Assembly (NCBI GenBank): GCA_031551045.1
Contig: JAVBOD010000003.1
Span: forward strand, 1-41,092
DNA length: 41,092 bases
Reading direction: 5' to 3'
Source: JAVBOD01 sp031551045
GTDB taxonomy: Bacteria > Bacteroidota > Bacteroidia > Bacteroidales > UBA932
Both the position numbers and the translations under genes were made by a program. The notes below the pieces were generated by a model. The model was not told the origin of the DNA, searched no databases, and worked only from the letters and a program-made list of their open reading frames with translations. Below are positions 40,593-41,092 of this stretch, piece after piece. Numbering within the stretch: position 1 is the first letter of the stretch; each line of letters begins with the position of its first letter.

Positions 40593-40648
40593 AAGTAATT
40601 ATTTTATGTAAGAGATTGTTCAAAAACAAAAACACATTAACGTTCATT

Positions 40649-41092
40649 TTATTTTTTCCTCAATATTTGATAGCACATCCACAGCAGCAAAGCGCCCACT
40701 ACACCGATTACCAACCACAAAAAGAGGGGGCGTTCGAAGAACGAAGGCGCTTTTTGTACTTCCGTTTGTTGGTCTATTGCCTGCGCTTCGCCCAGCTCCA
40801 ACACCGGAAGGTTCTTGGGAATTTTTTCTTCGAAATGTACAAGGTCATACGCCGGGTTTACCACCGGTTGATTTTCTCCGTAGTATAATGTGTAATGTTT
40901 GCCTTCTTCCAAATAAACCGTCAGATGCCGGTGCAATTGAAAAATGGTAATGCCGCTAATTGCCAGCGGTGGATTATCGTTATTCTCAATTTCTATGACC
41001 ATACTGCTGTCCACTTTTGCACCAATCCACACGGTATTCGGATTATCGAATAATAGCTCAAAACTGCGAAAAACGGGATAGTCCGAAGTGCG
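40649..41092 (-). CDS. DUF3999-like membrane protein, C-terminal part (5' end beyond window)
   Basis: The frame is open to the window edge, reading RTSDYPVFRSFELLFDNPNT before the first in-frame GTG at 41032, so the real start lies outside. The visible 148 residues include IENNDNPPLAISGITIFQLH and YLEEGKHYTLYYGENQPVVN, followed by a late PAYDL. A C-terminal transmembrane helix (LFLWLVIGVVGALLLWMCYQ) ends in RKK. This resembles the C-terminus of DUF3999 proteins, beta-rich periplasmic domains with one C-terminal anchor. The identification rests on recollection of that layout and is moderate. Confidence 0.6.
   Translation of the reverse strand, partial: RTSDYPVFRSFELLFDNPNTVWIGAKVDSSMVIEIENNDNPPLAISGITIFQLHRHLTVYLEEGKHYTLYYGENQPVVNPAYDLVHFEEKIPKNLPVLELGEAQAIDQQTEVQKAPSFFERPLFLWLVIGVVGALLLWMCYQILRKK

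Noticed and set aside
1..41092. tRNA, rRNA, intact IS elements, integrases or prophage genes
   Set aside because: No T-arm-like or rRNA core sequences and no transposase, integrase or phage structural motifs were recognised on either strand by eye; a tRNAscan or HMM search could still find a weak one.

Overview
The window looks like a chromosome segment of a Bacteroidota bacterium, most likely of the order Bacteroidales. Four things point there: -7 boxes of the TAnnTTTG type, two very large secreted proteins with type IX secretion (T9SS) C-terminal sorting domains, a bS16 protein with a long Ala/Lys/Glu tail, and families largely confined to this phylum (DUF4954, GSCFA, a GldA-like ATPase, BACON and cleaved-adhesin domains). 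No T9SS machinery gene, tRNA, rRNA, CRISPR array or intact insertion sequence was seen.

Region 1 (1-7512, all minus strand) is a SUF iron-sulfur locus that has been split. sufB and the window-edge sufC are separated by an HNH nuclease gene, an AlbA_2/Schlafen-like ATP-binding regulator gene that overlaps it by 8 bp, a DUF4954 hexapeptide protein and a PnuC-type vitamin transporter. Small palindromic repeats sit between the last genes. A decayed winged-helix tail with three 11-bp tandem repeats follows the AlbA_2 gene.

Region 2 (7591-13342, plus strand) is mainly housekeeping: thiL, a secreted protein with three W/GW repeats, rpsP, rimM and an MFS exporter. rpsP is followed by a repeat-derived terminator. 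rimM has no ATG, GTG or TTG at its expected start, and the same repeat abuts that position.

Region 3 (13656-21020) holds a secreted lamin-tail-domain protein, a GSCFA protein, queG, an SDR-type threonine dehydrogenase, a small membrane protein and a ROK glucokinase.

Region 4 (21371-37324) is the most distinctive part. It is a four-gene minus-strand array made of two consecutive units, each a roughly 2000-residue T9SS cargo followed at 15-21 bp by a roughly 280-residue outer-membrane beta-barrel. The first cargo is a fibronectin/cleaved-adhesin/InlB-repeat adhesin. The second carries an N-terminal lysyl-endopeptidase-like serine protease. A divergent gene encodes a membrane-anchored TPR protein with a C-terminal LuxR-type helix-turn-helix. 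Consensus promoters face away from each other in the 208-bp divergent region, with a 17-bp palindrome midway. I read this as a duplicated cargo/barrel surface system with its own regulator.

Region 5 (37425-41092) has a short GldA-like ABC ATPase, a coiled-coil membrane protein, hemW, a DUF2007 protein and the 3' end of a DUF3999-like gene.
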